From: Paenibacillus doosanensis
GTDB lineage: Bacteria; Bacillota; Bacilli; Paenibacillales; NBRC-103111
Length of the DNA stretch: 64,000 nt
Direction of reading: 5' to 3'
Assembly: GCF_025060755.1 (NCBI RefSeq)
Contig: NZ_JANYUY010000045.1
Coordinates: forward strand, 1-64,000
Part shown: in pieces, positions 9,455-17,667 of the stretch
How the letters are laid out: each line of letters begins with the position of its first letter
Numbering within the stretch: position 1 is the first letter of the stretch
Position numbers and translations under genes: made by a program
The notes under the pieces: generated by a model
What the model saw: only the letters and a program-made list of their open reading frames with translations
Databases searched by the model: none
What the model was told of the DNA's origin: nothing

Positions 9455-10441
9455 TCAAGGCGTCAAATCGTAATTATAGGGCGTCTCCATGAGCTTCTTC
9501 ACTTCAAACAAGTCGCCCGTTTTGCCGAGAGCCCACATCATTTTCGGAACGATCGCTTCGGTATTCATATCGCCGGAAATAATGATCAAATTTTGTGCGA
9601 CTTTGCGTCCGACCTCGTACAAGCTCAAATCCTCGCCTTCCTCCAAGCATTGGGTCGTAATAACGACGGCAACCCCGGAAGCGATGAGTTCTCTGATCTT
9701 GGGAAGCAGGTCTCTGCCTTGGAAGGGAATCCCTCCATTGCCGAAGCTTTCGATAATGACGCCTTTGTACAAATGCTTGATCAAGTCAAACAATTCCGGC
9801 TTGGTGCCGGGTACCAGCTTGAGCAGAAACACATCGGGGCAAAGCGAAGTATCGAGCTTCAGCTTCTTATTCGTCTTGGGCTTCGCGCCGACATATTTAA
9901 TCGTCGTATCATGGATATGAGCGATGTAAGGATGGTTGATGCTTTCAAATGCGTCGTAGCTTTTCGTTCTGATCTTCACGGCCCTCGTTCCCCTGATGAC
10001 TCTTCCGTCAAAAACGAGAAATACGCCGCTCACGTCCTCGCAAGCAAAGCGGATCGCATCGATAATGTTGCGCTTGGCATCGGTTTTTTTATAGTTAATG
10101 GGCACTTGAGATCCGGTAATTACGACAGGCTTATTGACATTGTGAAGCATATAAGAAAGAGCCGCAGAGGTATAGGCCATCGTGTCGGTTCCATGAGTAA
10201 TCACAAAACCGTCGTACTGCTCGAAGTTGCTGTGAATCGCTTCGGCAATCTTCACCCATGATTCGGGCTGCATGTTGGAGCTATCGATGTTCATAAGCAG
10301 CATGCTGTCCATTTGGTAGTCCGGATGTTTGTCCTGCAAAAAACTGATGATATCCTTGGCATCCATTCCGGGAGCCAACCCGTCCTCGCCTTGAACCGAC
10401 GCTATGGTTCCGCCAGTGGCCAACAATAGCAATTTCTTCAT
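9455..10441 (-). CDS. ansA: Type I L-asparaginase
   Basis: Cytoplasmic enzyme hydrolysing asparagine to aspartate and ammonia. Both threonine motifs of the family are present: TGGTIAS at residues 9-15 (nucleophile Thr12) and HGTDTMAY at 83-90. There is no signal peptide and the length (328) fits type I enzymes. It is divergent from an XRE-family regulator, the same arrangement as the ansR/ansAB locus of Bacillus subtilis. No aspartase (ansB) follows here. A promoter is placed at 10492-10520. Confidence 0.94.
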   Translation of the reverse strand: MKKLLLLATGGTIASVQGEDGLAPGMDAKDIISFLQDKHPDYQMDSMLLMNIDSSNMQPESWVKIAEAIHSNFEQYDGFVITHGTDTMAYTSAALSYMLHNVNKPVVITGSQVPINYKKTDAKRNIIDAIRFACEDVSGVFLVFDGRVIRGTRAVKIRTKSYDAFESINHPYIAHIHDTTIKYVGAKPKTNKKLKLDTSLCPDVFLLKLVPGTKPELFDLIKHLYKGVIIESFGNGGIPFQGRDLLPKIRELIASGVAVVITTQCLEEGEDLSLYEVGRKVAQNLIIISGDMNTEAIVPKMMWALGKTGDLFEVKKLMETPYNYDLTP

Positions 10442-10491
10442 GAATACACCTCTAATAATCTATCGTACGCAAAATGCGACTTTCCTAGCTT

Positions 10492-10520
10492 ATTATATGC
10501 AGGCAAAATGAATAAATCAA
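10492..10520 (-). promoter_or_regulatory. Predicted promoter of ansA
   Basis: Minus strand: TTGATT, 17-base spacer, TATAAT. The start point would fall about 45 bases before the ansA ATG. It lies back to back with the regulator's promoter. Confidence 0.7.
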
Positions 10521-10530
10521 GCGAAATTTA

Positions 10531-10541
10531 CGCGATTCGCG
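10531..10541. promoter_or_regulatory. Palindromic candidate operator between ansA and its regulator
   Basis: CGCGA-T-TCGCG is a perfect 5-1-5 palindrome in the 31-bp gap between the two divergent -35 hexamers. It is well placed for the XRE protein to control both promoters. Binding is inference. Confidence 0.45.
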
Positions 10542-10551
10542 AACAACTATC

Positions 10552-10579
10552 TTGAGTATCCGAAAGGCGGTGTTATAAT
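10552..10579 (+). promoter_or_regulatory. Predicted promoter of the XRE regulator gene
   Basis: TTGAGT, 16-base spacer, TATAAT, ending 26 bases before the ATG at 10606. Confidence 0.65.
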
Positions 10580-10605
10580 GGGATTTGATATAAGGGGGAA
10601 ATCTG

Positions 10606-10962
10606 ATGGTTCTGGATCGATTAATTGAGCTTAGAAAATGTAAGCGCTGGTCATTGCAGTATACGGCGGACCGGCTGGGCATCGCCAAAAGCACATACGC
10701 CGGCTACGAGTCGGGCTACCGCGAGCCATCCTTGGAAGCGATCAAGCTTCTTGCGGATCTGTTTGGAACCTCTGTCGATTTTTTACTAGGCAGGGAGTCC
10801 GTTCAACCCCCTTCTGATCCGAACAAAAACATTTGCGAGCCTATCGAGCTGGTAGGATTGGAATCATCCCGTTTCGCGGTAGACGGTAAACCGCTTTCCC
10901 GGGGAGAGTTGAAGCATTTCATCGCTTTCGTAAGAACTTTGCGGGAAATGGAAGGAAGCTAG
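10606..10962 (+). CDS. XRE-family transcriptional regulator, probable AnsR-type repressor
   Basis: Small DNA-binding protein of 118 residues. The N-terminal 60 residues form a helix-turn-helix of the XRE/Cro class (RLIELRKCKRWSLQYTADRL, GIAKSTYAGYESGYREPSLE, then LADLFGTSVDFLLGR). The C-terminal half has no recognised fold. The start follows AAGGGGG. Its size, class and divergent position next to ansA match AnsR, the asparagine-responsive repressor of B. subtilis, so it probably represses the asparaginase gene. That role is inferred from context. Confidence 0.85.
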   Translation: MVLDRLIELRKCKRWSLQYTADRLGIAKSTYAGYESGYREPSLEAIKLLADLFGTSVDFLLGRESVQPPSDPNKNICEPIELVGLESSRFAVDGKPLSRGELKHFIAFVRTLREMEGS

Positions 10963-10992
10963 ACAACGGGGCAATTCATTAAGTTCTCAACG

Positions 10993-11039
10993 AAAAAAGG
11001 GGCCGGCTTCCTCCGGATTTCATTCGGGGACGGCCGGAG
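10993..11039 (-). terminator. Possible terminator of the DUF3397 gene
   Basis: On the minus strand the region can form CTCCGG/CCGGAG or CCGGC/GCCGG stems and ends in CCCCTTTTTTCG. The stem is imperfect, so the call is tentative. Confidence 0.4.
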
Positions 11040-11074
11040 ATTCAGCCTGATTTCTATCGCGCCTGCCGAGAGGT

Positions 11075-11470
11075 TCAGCTTGCTGCGATATATTTGCCGA
11101 TGCCGATAAACAGCAGCAGGACATAGCTCGCCGATAGCACGACAAATCCGATACGAAGCAGCGATCTTACGATTTTTAAAGGATCGATCTTGCCTCTTAG
11201 TCTGCTTTGCATGCTGCCGAGCAGGCCTCCGACGACCAGAAACAGCAAAATCACGGCCCATAGGCCGAATCCGGATTGGAAGATATTGCGCGTCATTACC
11301 GTTACGGAACCGATCAAAAATAAAGTCGTAATGTCGACCGCCATATATGTCGCTTTCTTCTTCTCCTTCGTCAAGCCGTAAACGATCCCCCAAGCCGCGA
11401 AAAAGCATACGAACGGGACAAGCGCCAAAAACGTATAAACGGTTTGCAGCCATGCTATGAATCCGCTCAC
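11075..11470 (-). CDS. DUF3397 family membrane protein
   Basis: Small integral membrane protein of 131 residues with four predicted helices: about 5-30, 40-62, 66-86 and 102-127. The composition and the SRLRGKIDPLKIVRSLLRI segment fit the DUF3397 family found next to panE-like genes in Bacilli. Function unknown. The start is a GTG at 11470 preceded by AGGAGGTCTGCC. It lies 18 bp after the ketopantoate reductase gene, so the two are probably cotranscribed. A longer reading frame overlapping it (10959-11453) is in another phase and was discarded. Confidence 0.8.
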   Translation of the reverse strand: MSGFIAWLQTVYTFLALVPFVCFFAAWGIVYGLTKEKKKATYMAVDITTLFLIGSVTVMTRNIFQSGFGLWAVILLFLVVGGLLGSMQSRLRGKIDPLKIVRSLLRIGFVVLSASYVLLLFIGIGKYIAAS

Positions 11471-11488
11471 GGCAGACCTCCTGTTATA

Positions 11489-12463
11489 CTATAATATAGC
11501 CCACTGCTGTTCGATCGCCCGAACGAGCTGATACACCGCCGCGTGCGTCGGCAGTTCCATTCCGATCCGGCGCGCTTGGGCCAGCAGCCCTCCGGTAATA
11601 GCATCCAATTCGGTACGACGGCGAGCCCGAATATCCTGCAGCATGGACGACGAATTGGCCGCCGTAAGCCGGCATACGTCGAGCAGTTGATCCCACAGAT
11701 CGTCCGCCAGTCCGATCCCGAGCTGCTTCGCCAGCCCGGCGCCTTCCTCGTACAGTCCGCGCATGAGCGGCATCGCCGCGGGCAGCTTCAGAAGCATCCC
11801 GTTAGGAATTTGCAGGATGGCGGTCAGCGGATTGATCACGGCGTTGATCATCAGCTTATTCCAAACTTTGCTATTGATTTGGTTCGACAGAGATACTGCG
11901 AATCCTGCATCCTGAAACAGATTTTGCAGTTTTTTTTGCATTGCGGCGCTGCCTGTCGCCTCCCCTTCTTCAAGGCTGCCGAGCCAGGTCGATCCCCGCC
12001 CCGTATGCTCCACATGTCTCTGGGAATGCCGCAGCGCCCCTTCCGTAGTTACGGCAATCAGGATTTGTCCCGCAGAAATATGGCGGCTCAGGACATCCGT
12101 ATGACCGATTCCGTTCTGAAAGCAAACGAGCCGGCTATCCGGCTTCAACTGGTCGGCCAGCTCCCGCGCCAAGTCATCGGTGACCGCCGTCTGCTTCACC
12201 GTAAGCAGCACAACGTCCGGCGGCCCATGCTTGGCGGCGCCGCCGGACGCCAGCTCGTCCGCCGCGAAGATGCGCGGCCGGGCCGTAACGGACAGCGGCT
12301 CGCCCGCATCGTCCCGGTCCGTGAGCAGCAGCCCTTCGCTTTCCAGCCGCGCGGCCTGCTCGCCGCTGCGGGCGACAAGCTCGACATTCGTTCCGCGGAC
12401 GGAGAGCGAGGCGGCGAGCAGCATGCCGAGCGCTCCCGCTCCTACCACTCTGACTCTCATCAT
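11489..12463 (-). CDS. panE: 2-dehydropantoate 2-reductase (ketopantoate reductase)
   Basis: NADPH-dependent reduction of ketopantoate to pantoate in coenzyme A synthesis. The N-terminal dinucleotide-binding motif GAGALG is at about residues 8-13. Further family features are LLTVKQ (about 87), CFQNGIGH (about 114), the substrate-binding NSKVWNKLMINAVINPLTA stretch (about 197) and the C-terminal SSMLQDIRARRRTELDAITG. 324 residues. The start is one of two adjacent ATGs (12463 or 12460). Bacilli often carry more than one PanE-like protein, so the exact substrate is not certain. Confidence 0.9.
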   Translation of the reverse strand: MMRVRVVGAGALGMLLAASLSVRGTNVELVARSGEQAARLESEGLLLTDRDDAGEPLSVTARPRIFAADELASGGAAKHGPPDVVLLTVKQTAVTDDLARELADQLKPDSRLVCFQNGIGHTDVLSRHISAGQILIAVTTEGALRHSQRHVEHTGRGSTWLGSLEEGEATGSAAMQKKLQNLFQDAGFAVSLSNQINSKVWNKLMINAVINPLTAILQIPNGMLLKLPAAMPLMRGLYEEGAGLAKQLGIGLADDLWDQLLDVCRLTAANSSSMLQDIRARRRTELDAITGGLLAQARRIGMELPTHAAVYQLVRAIEQQWAIL

Positions 12464-12541
12464 TCCCTGTATCCCCCTGCTCTTTCTTAGATTTACGCTA
12501 GCTTAATCATACCAGATTTTTCTTGCCGCAGACAAACCAAA

Positions 12542-12566
12542 GCCCCGCAGATGCTCCCTGCAGGGC
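12542..12566 (-). terminator. Terminator of the RsfA-like gene
   Basis: Minus strand stem GCCCTGCA/TGCGGGGC with a short loop, followed by TTTGGTTTGTC, 12 bases after the stop codon. Confidence 0.75.
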
Positions 12567-12578
12567 CTTGGGATAATC

Positions 12579-13226
12579 TTATTCTATTCTTTCGAGATTA
12601 CCGTTCGCGTCCATCTTGAATCTGGCTTTGTTCTCGTCTTCCTCCTCAACAAGAAACGCCAGCTTGCGGGCGCGATCCATAATTTGTATGAGCGCTTTAT
12701 AATCGTCGTTAACCACCCGATAATCCGTTTCCACCTCATTGACCTGTTTGTTCAGCTCATCGTTCTCGCTGCGCAAACGGTCGAGCTCATCCTGCTTTTC
12801 GCTAAGCTCTTTCTCCAAATGGCGAATATGGCGCGACATTTCTTGATAAGTGCCTTTCCATTGACGCAAAAAGCGGATGACCGCATCAATAGAAATAGAT
12901 TCTTCCGAGAAGCTGTCGCCGGATTTCGCATGCTCCGCGTGCTCCAGTACCGCAGAACTGCTCGAAACCGCCGCAAAAGCGGTATGCTTTTTCTGCTGGT
13001 TTCTTTTTTGGCGCTGGGCTTTCGCTATTTGTATAGCGGCCTCGTATTTTTTCCTTACGAAACTATTCCAGCGGAAGCCGCAGGCGGCCGCAGTTCTGCC
13101 GATTTTTTCACCGACTTCCTCGAAAGCGGTCAACTGCGTACTGCCTTCGCGAATATGACGCAAGGTCACCTCCGCCAAGATTAAATCATCTTCATCGCTC
13201 CAAGCATCTTGTCTAATGGCTGTCAT
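12579..13226 (-). CDS. RsfA family prespore-type transcriptional regulator
   Basis: The 215-residue protein begins with a Myb/SANT-like DNA-binding domain (residues 5-65: WSDEDDLILAEVTLRHIREG, VGEKIGRTAAACGFRWNSFV). A linker rich in Lys and Ser follows, then a strong coiled coil at about 115-180. This layout is that of RsfA, which modulates sigma-F-dependent genes in the forespore, and its paralogue YlbO. The start follows TTAGGAGGA. It is a single gene with its own terminator. Which RsfA paralogue it corresponds to cannot be told from sequence alone. Confidence 0.87.
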   Translation of the reverse strand: MTAIRQDAWSDEDDLILAEVTLRHIREGSTQLTAFEEVGEKIGRTAAACGFRWNSFVRKKYEAAIQIAKAQRQKRNQQKKHTAFAAVSSSSAVLEHAEHAKSGDSFSEESISIDAVIRFLRQWKGTYQEMSRHIRHLEKELSEKQDELDRLRSENDELNKQVNEVETDYRVVNDDYKALIQIMDRARKLAFLVEEEDENKARFKMDANGNLERIE

Positions 13227-13457
13227 ACAAGAGCAGTCCTCCTAACCCCTGGGGAATCAATCATCCATTCATCTATCGAAAGTAAGACATGGAATGTTGC
13301 TTTACTTAATCTCTATGCCCATAGTAGAGTTCATAGAATCGTTTTCTACTATTTTGTATTGCCATTTTTCAATGGACTCATACATCTTTTCATGCCGGCC
13401 TGGGCAAACTGAAACCGAAACGGGAGAAAATGTTTTAAAATCGTCACGTATTGGACG

Positions 13458-13486
13458 TTTACACTATGGAAAGCAACCGTTATAAT
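13458..13486 (+). promoter_or_regulatory. Predicted sigma-A promoter upstream of the tandem repeat
   Basis: TTTACA, exactly 17 bases, TATAAT. Transcription would begin near 13493, run through the 123-bp repeat units and reach the DUF2626 gene at 13886. Confidence 0.75.
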
Positions 13487-13509
13487 GTCTATTAGTAAAT
13501 AACGCCAAT

Positions 13510-13813
13510 GAGAAAACCGTCCGTCGATGTCACTCGAAGATGCGCGACCGCGTTTTAAGGTTGGTTTTATCGCCAATAAGAACGTTTATGCAGCGCTTGT
13601 CGCTTATGCAATTGCCAACGTTCTTATGTGGAGAGAAAACCGTCCGTCGATGTCACTCGAAGATGAACGACCGCTTTTTAAGGTTGGTTTTATCGCCAAT
13701 AAGAACGTTTATGCAGCGCTTGTCGCTTATGCAATTGCCAACGTTCTTATGTGGAGAGAAAACCGTCCGTCGATGTTATTCGAAGATGCGCGACCGCATT
13801 TTAAGGTTGGTTT
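13510..13813 (+). repeat. Tandem repeat, 123-bp unit, 2.5 copies
   Basis: Units begin at 13510, 13633 and 13756 (all starting GAGAAAACCGTCCGTCGATG). The period is exactly 123 bp and the third copy breaks off near 13813. Copies 1 and 2 differ at only a few positions, around ATGCGCGACCGCG versus ATGAACGACCGCT. Each full unit holds a hairpin with arms ATAAGAACGTT/AACGTTCTTAT (13576-13586 with 13617-13627; 13699-13709 with 13740-13750). Because 123 is a multiple of three, a frame stays open through all copies (13527-13937) and encodes a 41-residue repeat, but no ribosome binding site precedes its ATG. Confidence 0.95.
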
Positions 13814-13885
13814 GTTAAACGCTTCCGTAATTTTCGCAGACTCGCGGAGCCGGTTTCTTACGCAAATTTTTAAGGGGGATGCAGA

Positions 13886-14116
13886 ATGGATCGCATGTTT
13901 CGCGTGCTTGGCTTCTGGACATTGGTTATCGGTTTGATGGCGCTCGCCGGCGATATGGTTCCGATGGCTATGATCTTTTTCGCCCAGACGGTTCTCTTCG
14001 TATTGCTGGGATACATGAAGTTATCCGAGCGTACCTACATACTGCTGTTTTGGGGCTACATGATTTTGTCGTTCACAGGCTTCACGTATTGGTCATTTTT
14101 CAAAATGTCCATTTAA
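13886..14116 (+). CDS. DUF2626 family small membrane protein
   Basis: A 76-residue hydrophobic protein with three predicted membrane helices, opening MDRMFRVLGFWT and containing FFAQTVLFVLLGY and the GFTYWSFF end typical of DUF2626 (B. subtilis YqgY type). Function unknown. The ATG is preceded by AAGGGGGATGCAGA. Its mRNA probably starts about 390 bases upstream and carries the tandem repeat as an unusually long leader. A bidirectional terminator follows. Confidence 0.85.
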   Translation: MDRMFRVLGFWTLVIGLMALAGDMVPMAMIFFAQTVLFVLLGYMKLSERTYILLFWGYMILSFTGFTYWSFFKMSI

Positions 14117-14162
14117 CGGTCGTCCCCGTAAGAACAGCATTCCGGAGAAAACCGGAAAAAAA

Positions 14163-14191
14163 GGTGATCCGCTTCGAGAAGCAGGATCACC
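14163..14191. terminator. Bidirectional terminator shared by convergent genes
   Basis: GGTGATCC/GGATCACC with a 13-nt loop is flanked by A-runs on the left and TTTTTTCTT on the right, so it works in both directions. The TGA of the minus-strand methyltransferase gene lies inside its right arm. Confidence 0.9.
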
Positions 14192-15296
14192 TTTTTTCTT
14201 GGACGAGCACCTTGAACAGCTCGCTCATCTGATCGCTCAGCAGCAATTGACGGATCGCCCGGTTTCTCTTGGCCTCAGGGCTGAAAGGATCGGGGTTCAG
14301 CGTATTTTGCAGCTTGTGCAAAATTCCGTTATCCACCAGAAACTGCTTCTGCGTCTTGTACTCCTTCAGCCGCAAGCCCGATCGTTCTCCGGCTTCGATC
14401 AGCGCCGTGAAGTTCACATGCGCCGTCATGTCCGTCTCTCCGGGCGCAGCGTAAGGATCGTCCGAGGCAGCATGACGCCGGTAGCAGAGGAAGGTGCCCT
14501 TCATCCGGTGCGGGGCATAAAGCTCCTCGGCCGCGTCGCCGTAATCGATCGTAATGATCTGACCGCTTCCGAGCGCAGATCCCGCTTCGGCGATCCAGCG
14601 CGAACCGTCCAGGTTCACTTCCGCCAGCTGCCCTTCCCGCAGCACTGCTCCCTGGGCCGCCAAATAATCGGCGACAGGCTTCTCCGCCTCGCGCAGCGGC
14701 TTCTCGGCAAACCGGTCTCGTCCCTCATCCCATTCTACATACAGCTCCATTAGCCGCCCTTGCAGCGCCTGAATGCGGTGAACCGGCATTGCGTCGACAA
14801 GCTCATTCGAAATAATGAAAGCGCCGTTCCAAGGCGCCCCGTTCAGCCACTCTTGCTCCGTCATCCAGCGCACGCGATCCCGGTGCCCGCTAAGCTCCTC
14901 CTGCTGCATGGCAAGATGTCCGGGACTTTTCTCGATGGAAATGTACGTAATCCCGGCATAAAAGTCAGGATATGCGGCCTCCAGCCTGTCCAGCAGCTGC
15001 CTTGCAAGCCGTCCGTTTCCTCCGCCCCATTCCGTTATCGTTGCCGCCCCTCCGGCGTCCCTTACGGCCGTCTGGGAGGCGATATAATCGGCTAGCGTCT
15101 CGCCTATCAAGCATCCGATGGAAGCGCTGGTGTAAAAATCGCCGGATCGGCCGATTTTGACCCGATCGCTCGAATAATAGCCGCATTCCGGCTCATAAAG
15201 ACACATCTGCATATAATCGCGAAATCGTATCGCCTGGTCCGCGCTTCGTCCGATTCGTTCCCGAATCGCTTTTACTAGTTGTTCGCTGCCGTACAC
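14187..15296 (-). CDS. SAM-dependent methyltransferase, MidA/NDUFAF7 family
   Basis: Class I methyltransferase of the family Pfam calls Methyltransf_28 (protein arginine methyltransferase NDUFAF7/MidA type). Landmarks are IRFRDYMQMCLYEPECGYYS near the N-terminus, GDFYTSASIGCLIGE, the SAM-binding ITEWGGGNGRLARQLL, and SNELVDAMPVHR. The start chosen is the GTG at 15296 (VYGSEQLVKAI), five bases after AGGGGGAG. An ATG at 15332 opens the same frame but has no ribosome binding site. The bacterial substrate is unknown. The gene converges on the DUF2626 gene. Confidence 0.85.
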   Translation of the reverse strand: MYGSEQLVKAIRERIGRSADQAIRFRDYMQMCLYEPECGYYSSDRVKIGRSGDFYTSASIGCLIGETLADYIASQTAVRDAGGAATITEWGGGNGRLARQLLDRLEAAYPDFYAGITYISIEKSPGHLAMQQEELSGHRDRVRWMTEQEWLNGAPWNGAFIISNELVDAMPVHRIQALQGRLMELYVEWDEGRDRFAEKPLREAEKPVADYLAAQGAVLREGQLAEVNLDGSRWIAEAGSALGSGQIITIDYGDAAEELYAPHRMKGTFLCYRRHAASDDPYAAPGETDMTAHVNFTALIEAGERSGLRLKEYKTQKQFLVDNGILHKLQNTLNPDPFSPEAKRNRAIRQLLLSDQMSELFKVLVQEKR

Positions 15297-15447
15297 CCGA
15301 CTCCCCCTTCCCCCGCATTCCGCATGAATCACTTAGACTGTTTCGGCCACTTCGGCCGCTCTTACATCGCACTTCTAGACTAAAGACAAATAAGACCAGA
15401 GTCGGTATAATAGAGGTTGGTTCAGAAATCATCCGGAAGGGGCTTTT

Positions 15448-16413
15448 ATGTTGTCTTTTTACCGCAAGTTTTCCATTTATATCGCCTTGGTTGCGATGAC
15501 GGGCATTGCCCTGTTCCTGACCGGCTGCACGGACAATAAGCAGTTGAAGCAGGACCTTCTGCAGGCCGCGGCCAAACAGCAGGAAATCGTAAACTACCGC
15601 TTCCAAGGGTCCGTCGAGCTGAAAGCGGACGCCGCGCTGTTCGGACAGACCAGCCCGATGACGGCGACGCTGTTCGCTCTGCTGAAGGATAGCCAAATAG
15701 ATTATAAAGGCGTCGCCGCGCTGGAGCCTCCCCGTATGGAGGCCGACCTGTCGGTTACCCCTGCAGGCGGAACCGCCATCGATATTCCGGTTCTCATTAA
15801 AGATAGCAAATTGTATTTCCATATGCCACCATTAAATAAGCAGGATGAATACATGACGCTTCCCATCGCGCCTCCGAAGGACCAGGCGTCCGGGAGCGAC
15901 GCATCCGGCGCGTTGAAGAATACCGGCAGGCTGACGGCCGAAATAACCAAACAGCTGCTCAGCGGCGCAGACCCCGATTGGCTCCAGACGACGAAAGAAG
16001 CCGTGACGCTGCAGGACGGAAGCCCCGGCAAACAAATCGCCTTAAGCGTGACGCCCAAGAACGAACAGGCCGTCGCCGATTACCTCAATCAGAGCGTGCT
16101 GCCCTCGTTGTCCGCCCAGCTGAAGACGAACGGGCTTGCCTCAGACGCCTGGAGCTCGGCCTTAGGAGCGATCAGACTGCGTGCCCCAAGCTCCATTGAG
16201 ATGCGAATCGATAGCGACGGGTTTATTCGCGAGCAAAAATGGGATTTGGTATTTACAAGCGGCGGCAGCGCCAATGAACATCATCTGATCTGGACGCATG
16301 CCTTATCCGATATAAACCGGAATCCGGCCTTCGCACGAGAAGTTCCCGCCAAGCAAAAATCGCTTGAGGAGCTCCTCCTGTTTCTGAAGCCGGCCGGCGC
16401 GGCGCAAAAATAA
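15448..16413 (+). CDS. Putative lipoprotein, function unknown
   Basis: A 321-residue exported protein. The signal peptide ends in FLTGCTDNK, so Cys 27 would be lipidated and the protein held on the outer face of the membrane. The mature part is a soluble domain with alternating strands (YRFQGSVELKA, IDIPVLIKDSKLYFHMPP, SIEMRIDSDGFIREQKWDLV). The overall look, strand repeats measuring a pool of amphipathic segments, resembles LppX/LolA-like carrier lipoproteins, but I cannot assign a family. GGAAGGGG precedes the ATG. It is followed by its own terminator and two more plus-strand genes. Confidence 0.8.
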   Translation: MLSFYRKFSIYIALVAMTGIALFLTGCTDNKQLKQDLLQAAAKQQEIVNYRFQGSVELKADAALFGQTSPMTATLFALLKDSQIDYKGVAALEPPRMEADLSVTPAGGTAIDIPVLIKDSKLYFHMPPLNKQDEYMTLPIAPPKDQASGSDASGALKNTGRLTAEITKQLLSGADPDWLQTTKEAVTLQDGSPGKQIALSVTPKNEQAVADYLNQSVLPSLSAQLKTNGLASDAWSSALGAIRLRAPSSIEMRIDSDGFIREQKWDLVFTSGGSANEHHLIWTHALSDINRNPAFAREVPAKQKSLEELLLFLKPAGAAQK

Positions 16414-16424
16414 TCGGCCGTTCT

Positions 16425-16452
16425 ACTTCTTCTTCGGAAGAAGTATTTTTTT
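16425..16452 (+). terminator. Terminator with UUCG tetraloop
   Basis: ACTTCTTC-TTCG-GAAGAAGT followed by ATTTTTTT. The C(UUCG)G loop is exceptionally stable. It closes the lipoprotein gene's transcript. Confidence 0.9.
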
Positions 16453-16534
16453 AACCTATCGCACATAGAGTTGTGGTAATCTGAATTTGCACGATTCAGC
16501 ATGATTCAGAACTTATCCGGAAAGGAATAATCCG

Positions 16535-17641
16535 ATGAGGCCCTTTCAACGAGCAGCCTGCATCTTGATCTGTCTTGGTCTATGCCTGTCCTCTCCGCCT
16601 TTCGTTCATGCCGCGGTCACTTCGGAAGAGTCGAAGCAGCTGCTTCAAAAGGGACTGACCGTCTATGAAATCGATCAGGAGCTTGCACGAATCGAGCGGC
16701 AGCAGCAAAATTTGAATGCGCAGCAAACGTCGACGCAGCGGCAGTTGGAGCAGCAGCAAGCGTTGTCCGGCGAGACCAAGCAGCATGCCGGACGCGTTCT
16801 GCGCGCTTATTATATGGGAGACCGGGATTCACTGTGGATGCTGCTGTTCTCCGCCGGCTCCTTCAAGGACGCCTTGGTTACGCTCGAATATTTGCAGATG
16901 ATCATGACGAGCGACCGCGACGCTCTGCAGAAGCATTTGGACAATCAGAAGAAGCTCAAAGAACTGACAAGCGAGCTGCAAACCTCACAAGCCGAGCTCC
17001 AGCAAGCTAAGGATAATTATATGGCACAAAAGGAACGGTTGACGGCGCTCCAGCAGCAAATCGACGCCGACTTGGCCAAGCAACCCAATGCCGCGCCTAC
17101 GCTTTTGCAGGAGATGACGAACCTGACCTTGCAGTGGCAGGAAAAAGGAGCTCCGCTGTTTAAAACTTATTTTCTCGCGCTCGCCCAAGCAATGAAGCAG
17201 CTGCCCGAGCTGGTAAGCGCAAGCGACAGCGGCGGCGGGAAAAATACGCATCTGATCATGAACGGCTTTCAGTACACGTTTCAGATCACCGATGAAGAGC
17301 TTAACGCCTTTTTGCGCGCCAAAAACCCGATCTTCCAAAACATGAGCTTTCGTTTTACCCGCAGCGACATTATCGCTACCGGCCGTCAGGACGATATGGA
17401 AGTAACTATAAAAGGCTCCTACGATTTGGCCGTCAAGAACGACGGCAAAACCAAGTTTATCCGCTTTACTATACAACAACTGCAGTTCAACGGCTTCGAT
17501 CTGCCGCAATCGACGATCGACGCCATGATGAAAGACTTCGACTTCGGCATTTATCCGCAAGCCTTCGCTTCTTTTTTACAAGTGACCGAGGTTCGCCAGG
17601 AGGAAGGAAAGCTGAGCATTCTGCTCAAGCTGGCTTTATAA
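16535..17641 (+). CDS. Exported coiled-coil protein with PcsB/CwlO-like N-terminal region
   Basis: A 368-residue secreted protein with a cleavable signal peptide ending FVHAAVTS (about residue 27). Residues 30-185 form a long coiled coil containing VLRAYYMGDRDSLWMLLFSA, a stretch very like the PcsB/EnvC-type coiled coils that regulate peptidoglycan hydrolases. The catalytic NlpC/P60 or M23 domain of such proteins is missing. Instead there is a C-terminal domain of about 150 residues rich in beta strands. A regulatory or structural wall role is plausible, not shown. The ATG follows GGAAAGG. Confidence 0.78.
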   Translation: MRPFQRAACILICLGLCLSSPPFVHAAVTSEESKQLLQKGLTVYEIDQELARIERQQQNLNAQQTSTQRQLEQQQALSGETKQHAGRVLRAYYMGDRDSLWMLLFSAGSFKDALVTLEYLQMIMTSDRDALQKHLDNQKKLKELTSELQTSQAELQQAKDNYMAQKERLTALQQQIDADLAKQPNAAPTLLQEMTNLTLQWQEKGAPLFKTYFLALAQAMKQLPELVSASDSGGGKNTHLIMNGFQYTFQITDEELNAFLRAKNPIFQNMSFRFTRSDIIATGRQDDMEVTIKGSYDLAVKNDGKTKFIRFTIQQLQFNGFDLPQSTIDAMMKDFDFGIYPQAFASFLQVTEVRQEEGKLSILLKLAL

Positions 17642-17667
17642 CTTATCGATAAGCGAGGAATACGCCG

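Noticed and set aside
10959-11453. 164-codon minus-strand frame overlapping the DUF3397 gene
   Set aside because: The overlapping frame 11075-11470 has membrane helices, a good ribosome binding site and a recognised family. This one has none of these.
13510-13813. CRISPR array
   Set aside because: The units are contiguous 123-bp repeats without unique spacers and no cas genes are near.
13527-13937. 136-codon open frame across the tandem repeat as a real protein
   Set aside because: No ribosome binding site. The frame stays open because the unit is a multiple of three, and it runs into the DUF2626 gene in another phase. Kept as a finding, not as a gene.
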